From assembly GCA_017642895.1 (NCBI GenBank), contig JAEPON010000024.1:1-36974 (forward strand): 36,974 bases of DNA, written 5' to 3'. The position numbers were made by a program, and so were the translations under genes. Source of the stretch: Roseitalea sp. Lineage in GTDB: Bacteria > Pseudomonadota > Alphaproteobacteria > Rhizobiales > Rhizobiaceae. This document shows, piece by piece, positions 34,090 to 36,974 of the stretch (the first letter of the stretch is position 1; every line of letters begins with the position of its first letter). The notes under the pieces were generated by a model, which did not search any database, had not been told where the DNA came from, and worked only from the letters and a program-made list of their open reading frames with translations.

Positions 34090-35538
34090 GTGAGAGAACT
34101 GCGCGAATTCTATATCGATGGCCAGTGGGTGAAATCCGCATCGGCCGGCCGGCATGTGCTGATCGATCCGTCGACCGAGGAAGAAAGCGGTGCTGTTGCG
34201 CTCGGAGCTGCGGACGATGTTGATGCGGCGGTGTCCGCTGCGGCATCGGCTTTTACGGCCTGGGCCTCGTGCGAGCTTGGCGAAAGGGTCGCGGCGGTCA
34301 AACGATTGAGACACGTCTATGCGCAACGCCTTGAGGACATGGCGCGGGCGATCTCGCAGGAGATGGGCGCGCCGATCGAGCTTGCGCGGCAAAGGCAGGC
34401 TCCGGCGGCGCTCCGGCAGATGGACAATTATCTGGCGGCGATCGAGGGCTTTTCTTTCGAACGGATGCTTGGCCTGCATGCTCCAAACGACCGGATCCTG
34501 ATGGAGCCGATCGGCGTTGTGGGTATGATAACGCCGTGGAACTGGCCGATGAGCCAGATCGCCCTCAAGGTCGTCCCGGCGCTGCTGGTCGGCTGCACGA
34601 TGGTTCTCAAACCCTCCGAATATGCTCCGTTTTCGTCGGCGCTGCTTGCAGAGATCATCGATGAGGCGAACATCCCGGCCGGCGTGTTCAATCTTGTCCA
34701 TGGTGATGGCATGACCGCCGGCACGCGGCTGGTGGAGCATCCGGACGTCGCCATGATCTCCTTTACCGGATCGACCGGCGCCGGTGCCGAAATCGTTAGG
34801 CGTGCGGCCGACACCTTCAAGCGCGTCGGGCTCGAGCTGGGCGGCAAGGGCGCAAATGTCATCTTTGCCGACGCCGATGCCGATGCCGTCGCACGCGGGG
34901 TGACGAGCTGTTTCATCAACAGCGGGCAGAATTGCAACGCGCCCACGCGTATGCTCGTCGAGCGCTCGGTCTATGATGAAGCGGTGGAGAAAGCCAGGCA
35001 AGCAGCCCGGAGCATCGAGGTCGGCCCGTCCAATCTGGCGGGTTCGCAGATGGGACCGGTTGTTTCGGCTCGCCAGTACGAGCGTGTACAGTCGTACATC
35101 GAACAAGGCATCGCCGAAGGCGCGCGCCTGGTGGCTGGCGGATCGGGACGACCGGCGGGCTTCAACCGTGGCTTTTTCGTCCAGCCCACGGTTTTTGCCG
35201 ATGTGACCAATGACATGACGATCGCACGCGAAGAAATTTTCGGCCCCGTTTTGTCGATCATGGCCTTCGACGACGAGGACGAGGCAGTGGCCATTGCCAA
35301 CGATACGCCCTATGGCCTGACGAACTATGTACAGAGCGCCGACGGGGCACGCAGGAACAGGATGGCGAAACGGCTTCAGTCCGGCATGGTCGAAATGAAC
35401 GGCCAGCCGCGTGCGGCAGGGTCGCCGTTTGGCGGCGTGGGACATTCGGGCCTCGCGCGCGAAGGCGGTGTATGGGGGCTTGAGGAGTTTCTAGTCGTCA
35501 AATCGATCTCTGGATGGGATGGCGACGCAAGATCGTGA
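34090..35538 (+). CDS. NAD(P)-dependent aldehyde dehydrogenase family protein
   Basis: Aldehyde dehydrogenase, 482 residues from a GTG at 34090. The expected motifs are in place: TPWNWP (148-153), SFTGST (224-229), general base Glu249 in LELGGKG and nucleophile Cys282 in SGQNCNAPTR, then EEIFGPVLSIM. A normal ALDH runs to about 480 residues, which supports this start; the frame is open upstream into the ATPase gene, but that stretch is unrelated. AGGGA precedes it. It would oxidise the aldehyde end product of the pathway, for example a semialdehyde or glycolaldehyde (inference). It is the last gene of the plus-strand operon. Confidence 0.92.
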   Translation: MRELREFYIDGQWVKSASAGRHVLIDPSTEEESGAVALGAADDVDAAVSAAASAFTAWASCELGERVAAVKRLRHVYAQRLEDMARAISQEMGAPIELARQRQAPAALRQMDNYLAAIEGFSFERMLGLHAPNDRILMEPIGVVGMITPWNWPMSQIALKVVPALLVGCTMVLKPSEYAPFSSALLAEIIDEANIPAGVFNLVHGDGMTAGTRLVEHPDVAMISFTGSTGAGAEIVRRAADTFKRVGLELGGKGANVIFADADADAVARGVTSCFINSGQNCNAPTRMLVERSVYDEAVEKARQAARSIEVGPSNLAGSQMGPVVSARQYERVQSYIEQGIAEGARLVAGGSGRPAGFNRGFFVQPTVFADVTNDMTIAREEIFGPVLSIMAFDDEDEAVAIANDTPYGLTNYVQSADGARRNRMAKRLQSGMVEMNGQPRAAGSPFGGVGHSGLAREGGVWGLEEFLVVKSISGWDGDARS

Positions 35539-35594
35539 AAGCTGGCCGCATCGGTATTGGTCGAGCCTTAACCCACCCCGACCCTCAAGTGTTG

Positions 35595-35620
35595 CGACCG
35601 CCTTTTCGCCGCTGCGGTCG
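35595..35620 (+). terminator. Possible terminator after the aldehyde dehydrogenase gene
   Basis: CGACCGC (35595-35601) pairs with GCGGTCG (35614-35620), a 7-bp stem with a 12-base loop, followed by GTTTGG. It lies 57 bases after the stop. The weak T-content leaves the function uncertain, but its position at the end of a ten-kilobase operon fits. Confidence 0.4.
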
Positions 35621-35642
35621 GTTTGGTGACCTGCTACCCGTA

Positions 35643-35701
35643 TTTGGACAACCCGGCTGACGATTTTACAGGGGTGTACTTAACGCGGTGATACCGTCAT
35701 T
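35643..35701 (-). mobile_element. IS3-family right-end remnant, homologous to the one at 7420
   Basis: This short stretch lines up with 7413-7475 over about 55 bases. Both have TTTGGA...ACCCGGCTG...GATTTT...GGGGTGT. On the minus strand the last six transposase codons and stop match in register (MTVSPR-stop here, VAASPP-stop there). Only the tail of the transposase and the element's end remain; the sequence beyond 35700 is unrelated. Orientation is the same as at 7420. Confidence 0.7.
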
Positions 35702-35720
35702 TTTTGAACGCGATTCGCCA

Positions 35721-35769
35721 GGGCCCATGACCTGAAGGTCGCAGGTTCAAATCCTGCCCCCGGGCACCA
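35721..35769 (+). pseudogene. 3' half of initiator tRNA-Met (tRNA fragment)
   Basis: From 35730 to about 35761 the sequence matches the 3' part of alphaproteobacterial initiator tRNA-Met as I remember it: anticodon-stem 3' strand CCTGA, variable loop AGGTC, T-arm GCAGGTTCAAATCCTGC and the start of the acceptor strand CCCCG. A CAT lies at the anticodon position, but the loop is one base too long, the acceptor end is altered (GGGCACCA instead of CAACCA), and the D-arm and 5' acceptor strand are absent. It is therefore not a functional tRNA. Integrases often use tRNA 3' ends as attachment sites, so it may be a leftover att sequence. Confidence 0.65.
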
Positions 35770-35775
35770 TTCAGC

Positions 35776-36020
35776 CGGGTCGGCCATGGCGCCGGTGGCG
35801 CGGCTTTGCACCTCGGCGACCTCTTCGGACCGGCTTTTATAGACTGCGAAGCAGTCCTCCCCCACAGAAAGGTCAGCCGGCGAACAGTCCTGGAGGCAGG
35901 CCTTTTGTATCGGTTTCCAGCGCGAACAAGGAGCCGCTCAGGCGATTCAACAACAATCCGCCTATGCCTCCAAACGGCCGATATCATCGGCCGCTTCGCT
36001 GGTGAGGCGAAACGCACCAC
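35776..36020 (-). pseudogene. parE-like toxin remnant (RelE/ParE family), frameshifted
   Basis: On the minus strand, GTG at 36020/36017 begins VRF, and after a one-base frameshift RLTSEAADDIGRLEA follows. This is the usual ParE N-terminus (compare MRFRLTxxAxxDL). Further along, in another frame, DCFAVYKSRSEEVAEV and GAMADPAEW resemble the ParE C-terminus (HVIFYRxxxxxxEIVRVLHGAMD). The middle is unrecognisable. It directly follows the parD-like remnant, the normal operon order. Not functional as it stands. Confidence 0.5.
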
Positions 36021-36029
36021 GACCGTGTG

Positions 36030-36270
36030 GTGCCGGCGCCGACGCGAGTTTGGGCTTCGAAAAACCATCTCTCTGGCTTAGCGCTCATGCCGCTCGCAAG
36101 CCCGTCCGTCAACGAGCTTTGGCATTGCGGCGATCTGATCTTTGCGCTCCTGATCCCTGCGATCATATCACGCACATGGTCACTTGCGTTGGGGTAGCGT
36201 CCCGCCCTTGCCTGCGCGTTGCCCCAGTCCGTCATGAGATCGTGGAGCGATGCGCTCAACGTTGCCGAGC
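36030..36270 (-). pseudogene. parD-like antitoxin remnant, two compensating frameshifts
   Basis: On the minus strand the reading SASLHDLMTDWGNAQARAGR continues YPNASDHVRDMI, the classic ParD N-terminal ribbon-helix-helix pattern. After RDMI one base is missing; in the next frame RRDQERKDQIAAMPKLVD follows, and after one extra base the first frame returns with GLASGMSAKPERWFFEAQTR. Read through both shifts it is a complete ParD (consensus RRDQ..KIAALQ.LIDEGLASGIS). No ATG start is left; the best first codon is a TTG at 36259. Confidence 0.7.
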
Positions 36271-36760
36271 AAACTTCCGACACCCCGGTACGACTGATCT
36301 TGGCGATGATCGTCAAGACGATACGAACTCGATCAAGACGACAGGGCTGGTGTTGGGCCTGGCTGGGTTCGGGATCGCGGTTGAGTATGATCGGGAGAGC
36401 AGATACTTGATGTGTATTCCAGCGCGCAAACTGAAACGCATGAATGGCTCGATCAAAGCAGCGGCGGAATTGCAGGACTGCACGTAGTTCATTCCAAACC
36501 TTCGCCCACAGAAGAATCCGTAGCGAGTCTGACAATGGCCGCTTAGCGGACATGGTTGGACGACCCGGTGTACAGGTGAAGTCTACTGACCAGCCGTGAG
36601 CGACGGGGCTAAACCTAGAAATCGATCAGCACCGAAGGCGCGCTTTGGGGCTGGCGACTGCACCGGCGCACGCTTCCGGCCCGATGAGCGCCATCGAGGC
36701 CGCGATGGCGCGGCCCGATCCAAGCCAGACGAGGGTAGGGGTGAAGCGCTGCGACCCCTT
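36271..36760. other. Decayed or non-coding stretch
   Basis: Frames are open on both strands, but none has a recognisable domain, ribosome site or consistent composition. One plus-strand frame (about 36340-36487) encodes GLVLGLAGFGIAVEYDRES and ends in TAG, a possible hydrophobic fragment; I cannot identify it. Confidence 0.4.
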
Positions 36761-36974
36761 TCAGGGCCAGGTCCCGCCATCCCTTTCGGGCTTGTCCTGC
36801 GTTCTTGCGTGATCGCCAGACTTCAGATTGTCTCGGTATGGGTGACCATGACGCCAGCGTGTCACCCGATCGCCATACGAACACAAGATCAGGGCCATAC
36901 CGCCGACGACCAGCGGAAACGAGACGCCGAGCAGCACGATCGGCACCTGCCAAGCCTTGAAGAAGACGATCGAA
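36761..36974 (-). CDS. C-terminal end of a membrane protein, truncated by the window edge
   Basis: An open minus-strand frame runs from the window edge to a TGA at 36763-36761. It encodes WQVPIVLLGVSFPLVVGGMA and further hydrophobic residues, a clear transmembrane helix. A basic, hydrophilic tail of about 40 residues follows (GDRVTRWRHGHPYRDN...). The gene begins beyond position 36974. The strong hydrophobic-then-charged pattern suggests a real C-terminus, but the family is not recognisable. Confidence 0.45.
   Translation of the reverse strand, partial: SIVFFKAWQVPIVLLGVSFPLVVGGMALILCSYGDRVTRWRHGHPYRDNLKSGDHARTQDKPERDGGTWP

Noticed and set aside
35680..35865. Minus-strand frame containing GAGFEPATFRS
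   Set aside because: That peptide is a well-known artefact of translating the complement of tRNA sequence; here it overlaps the tRNA-fMet fragment.

Overview
The window is GC-rich DNA with strongly coding frames, dense operons with 1-4 base overlaps, frequent GTG/TTG starts, TRAP and ABC import systems and FCD-type GntR regulators. This style fits an alphaproteobacterium (Hyphomicrobiales or Rhodobacterales-like; inferred from gene content only). Nearly everything is catabolic and transport DNA.

Layout. (1) 287-3919, + strand: a methylcitrate-cycle operon, prpD-prpB-prpC. (2) 4008-6981, - strand, convergent: a TRAP transporter (dctM, dctQ, dctP; the binding protein is of the 2-oxoacid/TakP type). 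It is preceded by an AT-rich promoter region with a perfect palindrome. (3) 7420-7705: a decayed IS3-family transposase tail. (4) 24085 down to 7763, - strand: a 16-kb catabolic cluster. In transcription order it encodes a ThDP-dependent 2-oxoacid dehydrogenase E1 alpha and beta, an SDR, an AtzG/HpxX-like protein, an AtzE/HpxY-like amidase, an AtzH/HpxZ-like protein, a VOC protein, a gamma-glutamyltransferase-fold hydrolase (HpxW-like), an arginine deiminase/DDAH-like Cys hydrolase, a complete peptide-type ABC importer with a Tat-exported binding protein, an oxalate-CoA-ligase-like enzyme and a PanE-like reductase. A GntR/FCD regulator (24234-24920) is divergent from it. (5) 25536-35538, + strand: a second catabolic operon with a sugar-type ABC importer (binding protein, two permeases, ATPase), an enolase-superfamily dehydratase/racemase, a GMC flavoprotein with a gluconate-dehydrogenase-subunit-3-like partner, a GntR/FCD regulator and an aldehyde dehydrogenase. 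(6) 35539-36974: decayed DNA holding an IS3-family end homologous to item 3, the 3' half of an initiator tRNA-Met, and frameshifted remnants of a parDE toxin-antitoxin pair. The end of a membrane-protein gene runs off the right edge.

How the genes may work together. The - strand cluster holds all four members of the Klebsiella hpxWXYZ set (oxalurate/oxamate branch of purine breakdown) next to an AAE3/Pcs60-like oxalate-CoA ligase and a PanE-family reductase. A PanE paralogue (PanE2) reduces oxalyl-CoA to glyoxylate in Methylobacterium. Together these suggest a route from an imported ureido or oxamic compound to oxamate, oxalate, oxalyl-CoA and glyoxylate. This complete arrangement is the most interesting content of the window. 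A 19-bp motif (16/19 identical) lies at the two putative promoters of this cluster, at 24135-24153 and 19095-19113, and is a good candidate operator for the adjacent GntR protein. The + strand operon looks like a separate sugar or sugar-acid oxidation pathway whose own GntR protein may bind the overlapping palindromes at 25483-25502.
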